This document shows positions 23,310 through 34,003 of a stretch of DNA of 64,000 bases, in pieces. Made by a program: the position numbers and the translations under genes. This stretch comes from Tupaia tana. Taxonomy: Eukaryota > Chordata > Mammalia > Scandentia > Tupaiidae. Numbering within the stretch: the stretch's first letter is position 1; every line of letters begins with the position of its first letter. Where the stretch lies: the NCBI GenBank assembly GCA_026018925.1, contig JAKSZU010000029.1, forward strand, positions 13,629,278 to 13,693,277. The letters run 5' to 3'. The notes beneath the pieces were generated by a model. It did no database searches and was not told where the DNA came from. It saw only the letters and a list, made by a program, of their open reading frames with translations.

Positions 23310-23620
23310 TTCCTGAAACTTTCTTTTTGTAACTTAATTTACATTCTTTCCCTAAGCATCATCACAGCATACAAAATGTGATTTCCCACCCAGAATATAC
23401 TGCATAGTGAATTAATCATGCATATTATTATCAAAAATTTTCCATTTATAGTTCCTAGAATTTTTTACCCTTCTTTCTGACCCTCTGTCCTTTCCCACCC
23501 TCTTCTCCCACTATCTCTGGTGTCTATGATTGTCTTCCATTCTTTTTCCACTCACATTGTGTTGATCACACAATTTCTTAAATAATCTAACTACTTTCAA
23601 TGATAAGTTCACATGGTACT
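23310..23620 (-). mobile_element. L1/HAL1 3'-end copy nested in HAL1 copy b
   Basis: The sequence repeats the pattern seen at 22873-23180 (reversed GCATACAAAATG, CACTATCTCTGGTGTCTATG). It splits a 3' region that is continuous in HAL1 copy a. It is therefore a second, 5'-truncated 3' end inserted into the first. Confidence 0.6.
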
Positions 23621-23867
23621 ATTAAGAAAACCAGTTTTAACTTAAATCATAGAAATGCTAAGGAACTTTTTTTAAAACCAGGAAACAGGTTAGGATTCTG
23701 TTCAAGTGGTAAGTGCATGAATCTATCAGTCTCAAGTACTTTATCTTCTGTTCTGGTTCCATTTTTCCTATTAAATTCTGGGATATAATATTTAACTCCA
23801 GACTTGTCCCTATGGTTAAGCTGGCCACTTTCTTAGTTTTTGAACTCTTCTTTCTGTGTGTCTGTAT

Positions 23868-24833
23868 TTAATTTTCCTGAGATAGCACACCCTTGAGAAC
23901 TTCTTGGCGATCTGGTCTGGTGCTGGTAAATTCTTTCAGGTTTTATTTATCTGAGAATGTTATTGTCTTTTCTTCCCACATGAAAGATAATCTTGTCGGG
24001 TACAGTATTCTTGGCTGAAATTGCTTTTCTCTCAACACTTTGAATATATTTTCCTATTCTTTCCTTGCTCACATTGTTTCTTATGAGAGATCTGCTGTTA
24101 GCCTGATCGGATGTCCTTTGTAGGTAACTTGATGTTTTTCTCTTGCCAATCTTAGTATCTTGTCTTTGTCTGTGGTTTTGGTCAACCTGGCTATAATGTG
24201 TCTTGGAGAAGATCTTGTTGCGTTGATTCTATCTGGGGTCCTTTGTATTTCTTGGTACTGGATCTTCGAATGCCTCTCTAGATTTGGAAAGTTTTCTTGC
24301 AGGACTTCATGGAATAGATTATCAATGCCCTTATGGGTCTCTTCACCTTCTGGAATGCCAATTATCTGGGTGTTTGGACGTTTGATGGTATCTAGGACTT
24401 ATATATTATTCTCAAATTTTGGGGCCATTTTCTCAGTCTTCGTGGTGGATTTTTCTAGGCTAGCAATTTTCTCTTCTACATCTGAGATTCTATTTTCTGT
24501 ATGATCTAGTCTGCTTTTAATACTTTCAAGGGAGATTTTGACTTCCTGTATTGTAGACTTCATTTCTAACAGTTCCGTTTGACTCTTTTGTAAAGCGTGT
24601 AATTCCTCTTTTAGATCTTTCAAGAATTTCCTCACCTCCTGGAACTCGTCAACTTCTTTCTCCCTTCTCTTTAGCAGTTCATTGTCTCTCTACTCTTCCG
24701 TCTCAGTTAGCTTTGCCATTATGAATACTCTAAATTCTTTATCAGACATTTTCATGATTTTCACTGAACTGCTTGTGGATGAAGAGGAGTTATTCTTTTC
24801 CCTTGGAAGAGAGGTATTTTCTTGCTTTCCCAT
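23868..24833 (-). pseudogene. ORF1 of HAL1-like copy b (broken)
   Basis: This is L1 ORF1p-like coding sequence, 966 bp from the ATG at 24833 to the TAA at 23870-23868. The coiled-coil part is readable (RKFLKDLKEELHALQK, SRLDHTENRISDVEEK). The RRM-like and C-terminal parts are recognisable in other frames. Stops and frame changes are present. The size equals a normal ORF1, and no ORF2 follows. Confidence 0.75.
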
Positions 24834-25171
24834 ATTTCTTGTGGTCCTGTGGTGATCTCTTGTCATCTGATGGATGGTATATTTCTTTTGAATTCTTGAA
24901 GTTCAATCTGAGTGTTCAGGAGCAAGCAGAAAGAGGTGATCTGGAATCTCTTTGCCATTCTGTTGTGATCACTGGTACAGCAGGTTCAGTAGATATTGAG
25001 GAATAGGTTAACCCTAATAGTATTTGGATGGTTAGCTACAGTGCCTTTAGATCCATCACACTAGCTTTGTTTGCTGGAGGCTGAATTATCAGTAGAAAAT
25101 CTTCATTTATCCTGTACCCTGAAATGACTAGTTCGCAGGAGCCATGAGGAATCCTCTTCTCCAGGTGTAAG

Positions 25172-25439
25172 TTTTTTGAAACCATCTCTACCTAGAATCA
25201 TACTAGACATCTCATAGCTCACTTACCCAAGTAAGGGATGAGGTTTGATGATAACCCCATAAAGATGTTTATTTACATTGTACCCCAGGACAGTGATCTC
25301 CAAACATGGTGATTATTCCTCCAGGAGACACTCAATTGTTGGAGTCTAGACCTCAGTTTCTGCATTGCTGAGTTCATACTTGCCCCTTAAAACTTCCACC
25401 AGGGCAGGAAATGAAACTTTTAGAAATATCACTGAACTT
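25172..25439. repeat. Stray end piece of the OR7 unit with MER5A-like start
   Basis: 25172-25210 continues the unit end interrupted by the HAL1 insertion. From 25213 the unit sequence AAGTAAGGGATGAGG..AACCCCATAAAGATG is repeated again, with a MER5A-like start at 25291 (CAGTGATCTCCAAACATGG), up to about 25345. The rest to 25439 is not recognised. Confidence 0.6.
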
Positions 25440-25709
25440 TTTATAATTTTTATTAATATATTTTATTTTAATTTTTTATATATTTAGTCATTAAACATCA
25501 CTTAGCTTGGAAAGTGAATTTTCTAACATGAGCACACTTCACACCAATCCAGTTGAGGATACTATACATGTTATCATCAACAGATAATTGTCCATTTCTG
25601 TGTTTCATAAATGTCTTTCCTCTTTATTTTTCTCCTTACTATCTTCTCTCACACTCTCCTCCTTCTCTCCCACCCTCTTCCCACACTGTATCCAGTATCC
25701 ATAATCCTG

Positions 25710-25759
<50 letters not shown>

Positions 25760-26392
25760 CATATATAATATATAATATATATATATTATATATATATAAT
25801 TTTTTTACATTCCATCACTGTGGATATCACAATATAGTAAATACTTTTCCCTTTTTATAAGTTTTAATTTCTATGAGATAACTTTTTCCAGTCCTTCATC
25901 ACAGTCTATGCATATCTTTCTTGATAAGATGTACTTCTTGTAAACCATCTATACAGGGTTTCTGTTCTTTTGTCCATCAAGCCAATATGTCTCATTTAGT
26001 TGGGGAATTTATTCAATTAACCTTCAATATTATTGGTATGTATAGACTTGGTCTTGTCATTTTGTTACTCTTTCCCTCCCCTCCCCTGGTTGTTTTGTGT
26101 TTTTCTACTTTTATTTCTCTTCTTTTAGTTTTCCAGGTGTAGTATTCCCTTAAAGTTTTCCTGAAGAGTGGGCCTACTTTTGGTGAATTGTTTCAGTTTT
26201 TATTGATCTGGGAATGATTTTATTTCTCCTTCCCATTTGAAGGATAGTCTTGCTGGATATAGAAAACTTGGTTGAGATTCTTTTTCTTTATATATTTCTT
26301 CCCATTCTTTCCTTGTCTGCATTGTTTCAATTGAGAGGTCTGAGTTTAGTCTAATAAGGTAACCTTCTAAGTAACCTGACATCTCTCTTTTG
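25440..26392 (-). mobile_element. Reversed, internally deleted L1 (left part)
   Basis: 25440-25700 is L1 3' UTR in reverse. After an AT-rich run the sequence is ORF2 N-terminus (about 25920-26090, reversed KKQKP..LQETHL-type coding) and then ORF1 C-terminus (26150-26392, reversed GYLEGYLIRLNSDLS). Nearly all of ORF2 is missing, so this is either a deleted copy or two insertions side by side. Confidence 0.65.
25708..25802. repeat. (TA)n microsatellite
   Basis: Alternating TATATA with small interruptions, lying inside the reversed L1. Confidence 0.9.
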
Positions 26393-26912
26393 TCATTTTT
26401 TTGGGGGGAGGAAGTAGTGTAACTCTCTCATTTTATTTAATTAATTTAATTAATTAAATAAATTAATTTCGAGAGAAATTTTCACTATAAGGTGTATGTA
26501 CTCACCAGAGAAATATAGAGACAGAGAGACAGAAAGTAAGAAATCATCCCCCAGTGGGGATGACCACACTGCAATCCCTTCTCCTCCAGTGTCCTCTTGG
26601 GATTTTGGGCACTCATGCATAAGTTCATGGTGTGAGTTTTAAGTTGCAGGTCTGGGACTTGAACTGTGGTTGACTACATGGGAGTCCAGAGTGTAGCCAT
26701 TACTCCACCTTTTGGTTCCTTATTTTATTTTTTTATACATTCAATCGCTGTATATCATAGCAGCTTGAAAATGAATTTTCTCAGCATGAATACAGTGTAT
26801 ATTAGTCCAGTTAATGACATTATCATACACATATATTATACATATTACTTACAGATAGTTTTCCTTTTTTTGTTCATTAAATATTTTGGTTCTCTTTTTT
26901 CTCATTAATTCC
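26393..26912 (-). mobile_element. L1 3' end nested in reversed L1, carrying a SINE
   Basis: The direct repeat CTCTTTTG lies at 26385-26392 and 26913-26920. Removing the block rejoins ORF1 sequence on both sides. The insert is a reversed L1 3' end (26720-26912) with a reversed SINE at its A-tail side. Confidence 0.72.
26430..26719 (-). mobile_element. Reversed tRNA-derived SINE
   Basis: In reverse it has an A/T-rich tail, the C/T-rich region (reversed at AGAGACAGAGAGACAGAAAG), the CAATCCCTTCTCCTCC block and the tRNA-like head ending near TTTTGGTTCC. Confidence 0.8.
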
Positions 26913-27060
26913 CTCTTTTGAATAATATCTGTGTCTTTAATTTGTACCATTTTGGCTATGATGTTCCTTGGAAATGATCTTAAGTCTGTATGTTTGTTGC
27001 TTTTTCTATTTCCTGGATTTGGATTTACATATGCCTCTCTGAAGAAAATAAATAAATGCA
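26913..27060 (-). mobile_element. Reversed L1 ORF1 fragment, continuation
   Basis: It continues ORF1 from 26392 (reversed RNIIAKMVQIKDTD, corresponding to the L1-1 region HIIARLAKTTDKD). It ends where OR7 unit copy 3 begins. Confidence 0.65.
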
Positions 27061-28805
27061 ACCTACTTTTTTCAGTTCATCTGAGAAATAAATAGTATTT
27101 TAAAGCTCATTGGAAATTATCTGGCACAAAGCAGATATTCAATGTGTAGCAGCTATTGTGACTATGTCTCAATTTCCCATTGGATCAGGTCATTCTATCA
27201 GAAATTGTTCCTTAGACAGGAAGCAAACCTAACACGTCCTTGTTCCTGAGAGACTACAAAGGATGATGCTAAAGGAGACACCCACCCAGAGTTCAATATA
27301 TAGATCTGAGTTATCCCAGACTCCAAATCTATATTTGATTGTTTCAGAAACATTGTTTCTTATGTTCTCTGGCTGACTTCACACAGCAGCATTAGAAAGT
27401 TTTATTCCTTTAAGCTGTTCTGTGTTCTACTCTTGGAACTATCTGTAAAGCTGCTACTTTTTGTGGCATATAATTATTCCTCCAACTTTTGTAGAAATTA
27501 TTCCAACTCTCTGAAGAACTCTTGTCTTACTCCTTGGAAATCTATGGCATATAACTCATACATATTTATTATCAAGGGAAATATATAATCATTGATTTTC
27601 TGTTTCTCCTCCAGTTAGGGTGGGAATACATACTTAGTAACTCTATTATTGGCTTTAGGATAAATGTACTTCTCTACTCTTAGATGTGGGGCTTGATAAT
27701 ATTTCAGTTAGTAAGAATATATTAGATAACTGTATTTTAAAATACTATTGCATTCTTTCTGGGTAACCAGGAGTGGGTAAAGAGACATAAGTGATAGTTT
27801 CTCCTAAAGCTGATGAAAAATAAAAATTATGAAAAATCTATGCATGGATTTCAATTATTCTCTACACAAGTATAAGCATATATTTTAACTACATATTCTA
27901 GTAACGTTTGCAGTTTTTTTGTATATGTTTGCAGGTATAACTTGTACCTTGAATCTAAAGTGTCTATTTCCAGAAGAAATATTAAAAATTAAAAAAAAAA
28001 TTCAAACTCTATGTAAATTATCTTTTGAGTGAAGAGATTAAAGAGGTTTGGAATATAAAATATATAAAGAAATTGATAAAGAGATCTTGAATTATAAATA
28101 TATGAATAAATTGATGGTGTAGTAAATATATATTTTATTTTAATGTTTTGACAAAAATTTACACTTTAAAAATTTTTGTTTGTTATAGAAATCGAAATAG
28201 TCATATTTGCAGCCAGTTCTGAAAATTTTAAAGCAAAAATAGCAAGACAATACAATGAAATAACACAGATTATGATGCCAAATATTTTATTTCAATAAAT
28301 AAACTTACAAGTGGACATCGAGATTCCACACTTCAATGTGTAGATGTATCTAGTAGTGAACAAAACCCCCAGAGAAACACAGTATTTCACTAAAAATGCT
28401 ACTCTGTCATATTTGAAGTTATCTGTGATTATCAGACATTATTAAGTTGATTAATACATATGTATCAATATATGCAGACTACACACAGAATATGTATTTG
28501 ATAAGCTAGTTTTGTTTTCCTGCTCTGTAGCAAGGGATATCGTAGGCACTGTGGATACTGAGCTGAAGGAAAGCTACCTTTGGAACTGTAAATTTCCACA
28601 ACCATCTATAAAACACACAAGTATGTTGATGTTTACATTATCAGGAAGAGCAGTTAAGGTAGTAATGTAGATGTGAAAGACCAATTCAAAAGGAAAACAC
28701 TGTGTTTCAGACTTTTTGGACAGTTAAATTGTATTAATATCTCTAGAGTCACCAGATGTAGTTTCTGCCATAAGACTAAGATAACTCATCAAAATACAGG
28801 TTGAG

Positions 28806-29005
28806 GGCTAGCAGGTGTGGTTAAGGTGGCTGGATCCCACATGGCCAACTGTGTGGTACAAGTCCCAGGTCAGGCAGCTTGAAAATCACACTGCATATAT
28901 GTGCACATGTGCCCAAAATCCCAAGAGGAGAATAAAAGATAAGGCATTGCAGTGTGGCCATCTCCCTTAGGGGTTGCCTTCTAGTTTTCTCTGTCCCTCT
29001 TTTTA
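28806..29005 (+). mobile_element. Old SINE (counterpart of 12832-13090)
   Basis: It starts GGCTAGCAGGTGTGG with a tRNA-like head. Its 3' end is cut by a deletion that also removed the C-terminal third of the adjacent receptor pseudogene. Confidence 0.72.
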
Positions 29006-29009
29006 CTTA

Positions 29010-29860
29010 ATTACAGGATAAATAAGGAGGCAACTGAGAGATGAGAAGCACAGTTTTACCCCCCTACACAAATACAAAACTCATCATGTTATTAAGAGAG
29101 ATGTCGGGGCCCACTGGTGGCAGAGTGGTTTGGCACTGGTCTCCCACATGACCAATTGCAGTTCAAGTCCTAGAGGTAGTGGCTTAAAAATCAGGCTGGA
29201 CACAAATGTGTGCATACCCAAAATCCCTAGAGAAGAATGGATTTTCGAGGAGTGACCACCCCATCTCTGGGGAGATTTCTCACTTTCCTTTTCTGTGTCT
29301 CTCTCTCTGTTTCTTTTTGGTGAGCACACAAGCCCTATGGCAAAAATCTAAAACAAAATGTTGTCCAAACCAGCAACGTGGATCAGTGATTTAAATTTAT
29401 AGAAATGATGAGAGCTTTTTAAGTTAATAGTAAAACAGTAATACAACCATTAAAATATGTAGCAAAAAAGACAGGACACTCATGATTAGAGAAAGTGACT
29501 CAGAAGTCCACAGAGTCAGGGATTCCTGATGACTATAATGCAGGCAGTGACAGATGGCCCCAAAATAGTCATAGACCACCATGGTGAGGAGAGTCATCCA
29601 ACTCTGAAATTAGTACAAAAAATACATTGGGGTGATACAGCCTTCTTAAGTCATGGCCTTGCTCTGTGTCCATATTTTCACCAGCATCTTTAGGCCAGTG
29701 GGGGAGGTAAAACACATGTCTACAAAGAAGAGGATAGGGAGGAGGAAGTCCATGGTGTGTGCTCACGGGAGTCTGTAGATAGTCATTGATTTTTACCAGA
29801 GACTAAGAAGACACTGTGGACCCTGGGCGCAAGAAGAAATAGAATGATAAATGTGAGAAG
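29010..29860 (-). pseudogene. Olfactory receptor family 7-like pseudogene (old locus, copy 3)
   Basis: This is the paralogue of 13725-14880. The remaining parts are a short TM6-side piece (29010-29095, matching GGAGGCAACTGAGAGATGAG), the shared SINE, and the TM2-TM4 half (29500-29765, antisense to TQSKAM and LTMVVYDYF-type coding). Compared with copy 2, the C-terminal end including the SLRN motif is deleted. It is dead in both copies. Confidence 0.75.
29103..29362 (+). mobile_element. SINE shared with copy 2 receptor pseudogene
   Basis: It starts GGGGCCCACTGGTGGC and ends CTATGGCAAAAATCTAAAA. It sits at the same place in the receptor as 14078-14325. Confidence 0.78.
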
Positions 29861-29914
29861 AAAACACAATGAAAAGTTATAAACAAAGTTTGTATGTTAA
29901 ACTGCACATTAGAA

Positions 29915-30108
29915 ACAACACAAAAATGAAAAGTTATTTGCTGATGATAATGTATATGGTAATGTTTTTGTCTTGACTGATGTGTACCATATTAACGCTG
30001 GATAAAGCAATATTTTACACTGTAAAGATATATAGTGGTTAAATGTAAATTAAAAAGTAAATGGGAGAAAAAAATATAAGAGCAAAACAAAAAAAACAAA
30101 GAATAAAC
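29915..30108 (+). mobile_element. L1 3' UTR fragment, copy 3 only
   Basis: It has the L1 tail motif (GACTGATGTGTACCATATT, then TACACTGTAAAGATATA) and an A-rich end. The copy 2 counterpart near 14880 has no insertion. It is a post-duplication, strongly 5'-truncated insertion. Confidence 0.7.
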
Positions 30109-30621
30109 AATTAAGGTTGTGATATAACAATGAATGATGGTCACAAAACTAGAAAATTCTCAATTCAGATTTCTTGTATTATACAATCATACAACTGACC
30201 ATGGTTGCCAAGTTTTCTAATTTTGTCCCTGTAATGAAAGTACAACACAGGATTATATTTTTAAAAGAAGGAAACTAAAATTACTTTATAAATGTCAATT
30301 GAGAATAATTTTTTTCTGAGAAATACATGTTATCCTGGGAAATGAAATTAATTTCCAAGTATTTGTGATCTATGATTAGGATAATCTTACAAAAATAGAA
30401 AAATGAATAAAGGGAACAACTTGTTATTAGACAGAGCATACAGCTTAATAAAGCAATATTCTTAAAATATATAGAGGAGATAAAATCAAAGTCATGGAAG
30501 TTACTGGAAATGATTAGAAAGAATACATTTATTTCCATAACATAGTCAGAATCTCACCTTTTCTAGGTCTGATATGGCGAGCCCTGCTAACAAGCACACT
30601 TCTTTGGTTCAGGACAATTGA

Positions 30622-31557
30622 TCATTTAATAGTTTCTTTCCCAGTGAGTCTTCTCAGAGCTCTCTTTATGTCTTTATTCCTGAGACTGTAGATGAAGGGG
30701 TTCAGCATGGGGGTTACTACAGTGTACAATACCGAGGCTGCTGCACTTGGATGGGAATTTTTATCATCAGCAGTAGTAAAGTACACGCCTAGACTTGTAC
30801 AATAGAACAAGGAGACAACTAAGAGGTGAGAGGCACAGGTGGAAAATGCTTTGTACTTCCCCTGAGCTGATGAGATTGCATGAATGGAAGAAACTATCTT
30901 ATAGTAAGAGTACAGAATTCCAGTGAGGGGACCACCACCCAACAGCACAGATGCAAGATACATGATCATGTCATTTAAAAATGTGTTAGAACAGGCAAGG
31001 TGGACCACCTCATTAAGTTCACAGAAAAAGTGGGCAATTTCCACATGTGTACAGAAGGACAGCTGCAATGTCATTAAGCTATGTAATAATGAAGTCAGGA
31101 CACACATGGCCCAGGAGAACAAAACCAGCAACACACAGAGCCAGGAGTTCATGATGATTGTATAGTGAAGGGGGTGACAGATGGCCACAAACCGGTCATA
31201 GGCCATCACAGACAGGAGAAAGCTGTCCAATACCGCAAAAAGTACAAAAAAGTACATCTGGGTGATGCAACCTGCATAAGTGATGACCTTGCTCTGCATT
31301 TGGATGTTTGCCAACATCTTTGGAATGGTGGTGGATGTGAAACAGATGTCTACAAAGGACAGGTTGGAGAGGAAGAAGTACATGGGTGTGTGCAGGTGGG
31401 AGTCTAAGATGGTGGCCAGGATGATGAGCAGGTTTCCAAATACAGTGATCAGGTACATAGAAAGGAAAAGTCCAAATATGAGGGGTTGCAATTCTGGTTC
31501 CTCTGAAAATCCCAGAAGAAGAAATTCCAAAATTTTTGTATTATTCTCTGGTTCCAT
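30622..31557 (-). CDS. Intact olfactory receptor, family 7 (OR7A-like)
   Basis: This is a 311-residue odorant receptor, a Golf-coupled seven-helix GPCR expected in olfactory sensory neuron cilia. It has no signal peptide and an N-terminal sequon (residues 5-7, NNT). [18 protein letters not shown] follows TM1. [15 protein letters not shown] ends TM3. The conserved cysteines are in the GCITQM segment and in extracellular loop 2. [13 protein letters not shown] opens TM6, and [19 protein letters not shown] closes TM7 and the tail. Length and motifs are normal for the family, and no break is visible. The start chosen matches the usual MEPEN N-terminus of OR7A proteins, and a good splice acceptor lies 13 bases upstream. 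Closest recall is human OR7A5/OR7A10/OR7A17; orthology cannot be set from one gene. The copy 2 paralogue (15390-16323) is dead. Confidence 0.96.
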   Translation of the reverse strand: MEPENNTKILEFLLLGFSEEPELQPLIFGLFLSMYLITVFGNLLIILATILDSHLHTPMYFFLSNLSFVDICFTSTTIPKMLANIQMQSKVITYAGCITQMYFFVLFAVLDSFLLSVMAYDRFVAICHPLHYTIIMNSWLCVLLVLFSWAMCVLTSLLHSLMTLQLSFCTHVEIAHFFCELNEVVHLACSNTFLNDMIMYLASVLLGGGPLTGILYSYYKIVSSIHAISSAQGKYKAFSTCASHLLVVSLFYCTSLGVYFTTADDKNSHPSAAASVLYTVVTPMLNPFIYSLRNKDIKRALRRLTGKETIK

Positions 31558-31600
31558 GTGGTAGAGGTAACTACCAGGAAAGAGAAAAATAAAATGACTA
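31558..31600 (-). promoter_or_regulatory. Splice acceptor and 5' UTR end of the OR7 coding exon
   Basis: On the minus strand, TTTTTCTCTTTCCTGGTAG is a strong polypyrimidine-AG acceptor. The exon would start at 31570, leaving a 13-base 5' UTR before the ATG. Family 7 receptors usually have non-coding upstream exons joined just before the start codon. The copy 2 pseudogene keeps a similar site (TTTTTATTTTCAGGTAG). Upstream exons and the promoter were not identified. Confidence 0.7.
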
Positions 31601-31974
31601 ATTTTTACTCAAAAGGCTATTACTCTCAGATTTATACTAAAATGCTTCAATTTATATTTTACATTGAATAAGTTAGCATACATATATCATATGTGGTGTT
31701 TCTTCCTTTCCTATACCCCTCCCTTCTGGCTATCTCAAATTAGGAATTCCTGTTCCATTTTTTCCCCAAGAAAATTCCACAATTTTATGGAGATAGTCTT
31801 TCATCCATATGAGTAATATAATATGAAAGCTTCCTATGGTCCATGAATGTCTGGGAAATTAGTGTAAATTTTTGAGAAACTAAAAAGTTTACAGCCCATT
31901 GATGACTAGGAAATGTGAGCTGATAATCATAAAATATGAAAACATGTTTCACTAGATATTAGCCCCATTCATAA

Positions 31975-32725
31975 TGGATAAGATTAAATAACTAAAGAAT
32001 GTTAAGTCCTGGTGAGGCTGAGGTGAAAAGGGAACTCTCCTACACTGTGGGTGGTAATATAAATTAGCACAGCTGCTGTGGGAACACAGTGGTCTCTGGA
32101 TGTTTCCCAAAGACCTACAAACAGAACTAGTGTATGATCCATTAATTCCATTCCTGGGTATCTATCCAAAGGATAAAAATACACTTGGTCAGAAAAATAC
32201 TTGAACATTCACATTAACTGTGGCATTGTTTGCAATTACAAAGACATAGAACTAACCCAAATGTCCAAGAGCAAATGAATGGTTTGAAAAATTGTGGCCC
32301 ATATACACTACAGAATACTACTCAGCAATAAAAATAATGAGATTCTGGCATTTGATAGAAAGTGGGCAAATATAGATTTAAAGTTAAACAAAGTAAGTCA
32401 GTCTATGAGACAAGCATTGTATGTCCTTGTGGCAGAAATAAAAAGACTGGAAAGTATGAAAGCATGGAGAGCAACTGTTGATGCTAGAGACAGTGTGGGA
32501 GGAAAGTGGGAAGTGGAGGAGAATGAAAGGAAGGGAATCAAGGGGAGAAAAAGAAGCAAACTTTAAGGGACACAGAAAAGGAAAATTATGTGTCGATGAT
32601 AATACATATGATCATATATTTGATTGAGCTAATATACAGCATATTTATGCTGAGAAAAATTGTGTATGATATAATGATATACAGCGATTTAATATAATAA
32701 AAATAAGAGAAAAAAGAGAAAAAAT
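31975..32725 (+). mobile_element. L1 3'-end fragment, uninterrupted paralogue
   Basis: This is the ORF2 C-terminal remnant followed by the L1 3' UTR. It is the same ancestral insertion as 17047-17478 plus 18127-18490, here without the LTR. It gives the empty-site sequence GCATTGTATGTCC. Confidence 0.82.
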
Positions 32726-32736
32726 AAAACATTACC

Positions 32737-33026
32737 GGGACCAGCAGTTAGCGTAATGGCTATGTCGCTGGACTCCCACGTAGTCGACCGCGGTTCGAGT
32801 CCCGGACCCAGCGGCTTAAACTCACGCCGGGCGCGTGTGCGTGCGTGCCCAAGATCCCGAGAGGAGAATGGAGGACAAGGGATTGCGGCGTGGCCATCCC
32901 CCCTGGGGGGTGATTTCCTGCTTTCTATCTCTCTGTCTCTCTCTGTCTGTCTGGCGAGTGCACGCGCCCTATAGCAAAAACCTCTCCAAAAAAAAAAAAA
33001 AAAAAAAAAAAAAAACAAAAAAACAA
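32737..33026 (+). mobile_element. Near-consensus young SINE
   Basis: It has an intact tRNA-like head (GGGACCAGCAGTTAGCG, GGTTCGAGTCCCGG B box), many CpGs kept (GCCGGGCGCGTGTGCGTGCG), the C/T-rich part and a poly(A) of about 27. The target duplication AAAACATTACC lies at 32726-32736 and 33027-33037. Copy 2 has no SINE here. It is the best single copy for describing the family. Confidence 0.95.
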
Positions 33027-33811
33027 AAAACATTACCATAAATTACAAAAATAAGAAAGAAATTACAATTTATTATGTTTTCTGGGGTGTTAAGTTTTAT
33101 TCTTTGGTTAATTTTACTAGTTTCATTGTGATTGTGCATGCAAATTCTAATAACCATTAACTTTCTCATATTTAATGTCTGAAAGCCTCATAAAAATCAA
33201 CCTAAAAAGTTATGTTTTTAAGCAATTTGCAAAACTTTAATTGGCCTTTCTGTGAAAAGGGTATGTATATTTTGAAAGTAAAACCAGAAAAGATGACTCT
33301 TGAACAGTCCCAGGGGAAGATAGTGTGAAAATTGCAAGGGAATCTGGGAAAGCAAATGACTTGCAGAAGGAATGAGAAAGATGGAGAAAGATCAAGTATC
33401 AGGGGATGATGAAGAAGGAGGGGGCCTGTTGATGCAGAAACTTGAAGACATTGAGGGTTCCTCATTCACATGCCATCCTACACTCTATGTAGGTAGCCTT
33501 GTGATAACATGGACACACAGAAAGATTTTATTTGCAAGGTTTCCCATAGACACACTAACTAGGAGTTTCATTGGGAAGTGTCCATTCTGTGCTCTTTATT
33601 TGAAGAAACGTGAAAGAATTTCCTGACCTAGGCAGAGAGAGGTGAATGAAATTAATTGAGAGGGAAACAGATCTGATAGACTCAGGTGGTCCACAGAGTT
33701 TGGAATAAAGAGAACTGGATCAGCTCTAACAGATGCTAACACTGACTAAATGCCCTTGAAGCCCCATGCAAATAATAATAATAACAATAAACCAACTTGG
33801 AAAGGTGATTT

Positions 33812-33818
<7 letters not shown>

Positions 33819-33848
<30 letters not shown>
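33819..33848. repeat. (CA)n microsatellite
   Basis: About 15 CA dinucleotides; copy 2 has a non-repetitive CACAGACACAAAAA stretch at this site. Confidence 0.95.
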
Positions 33849-33851
<3 letters not shown>

Positions 33852-33959
33852 TAAGACTAGTAAAGGCCAAAATCAATTCAGCCTCAGCATTAATAAAATC
33901 ATTATAATGTAAAGATCTTTAGTTTTCCCTCTGATGTGTCAAGTCAAACTAATTCTGTG

Positions 33960-34003
33960 TTTTTTTTTTGTCGTTGTTGTTCTTTTTTTTTTTTTTTTTT
34001 TTA
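33960..34003. repeat. Interrupted poly(T) tract
   Basis: Two T-runs separated by GTCGTTGTTGTTC. Copy 2 lacks this T expansion and reads TTTGTCTCTC here. Confidence 0.85.

Larger units (their letters stand above)
22405..25161 (-). mobile_element. Full-length HAL1-like element (copy b) with apparent 3' transduction
   Basis: This block is bounded by the direct repeat CAGGTGTAAG (22395-22404 and 25162-25171) and has poly(T) at its left end (22406-22420), as expected for a reversed LINE insertion. Reading the minus strand: a 5' UTR from 25161 (GGATTCCTCATGGCTCC), ORF1 remains (24833-23868, 322 codons long, with stops), then a 3' region without ORF2. Next comes a 3'-end-like piece inserted at about 23310-23620, the remaining 3' region to about 22873, an MLT1-type LTR (22872-22430) and the poly(A). 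The MLT1 between the element's own end and the A-tail is best explained by read-through at the source locus. Confidence 0.7.

Noticed and set aside
32737-32812. A tRNA gene in the young SINE head
   Set aside because: The A- and B-box-like motifs are there, but a cloverleaf with good acceptor pairing is not evident, and the sequence continues as SINE body and poly(A).
32756-33041. Short frames repeated at many SINEs (DSHVVDRGSSPGP, PRSREENG)
   Set aside because: They are translations of the SINE body on either strand. SINEs are non-coding Pol III transcripts.
33819-33848. CRISPR-like or satellite array
   Set aside because: Simple (CA)n. No spaced direct repeats of the CRISPR kind occur anywhere in the window, and the organism is a mammal.
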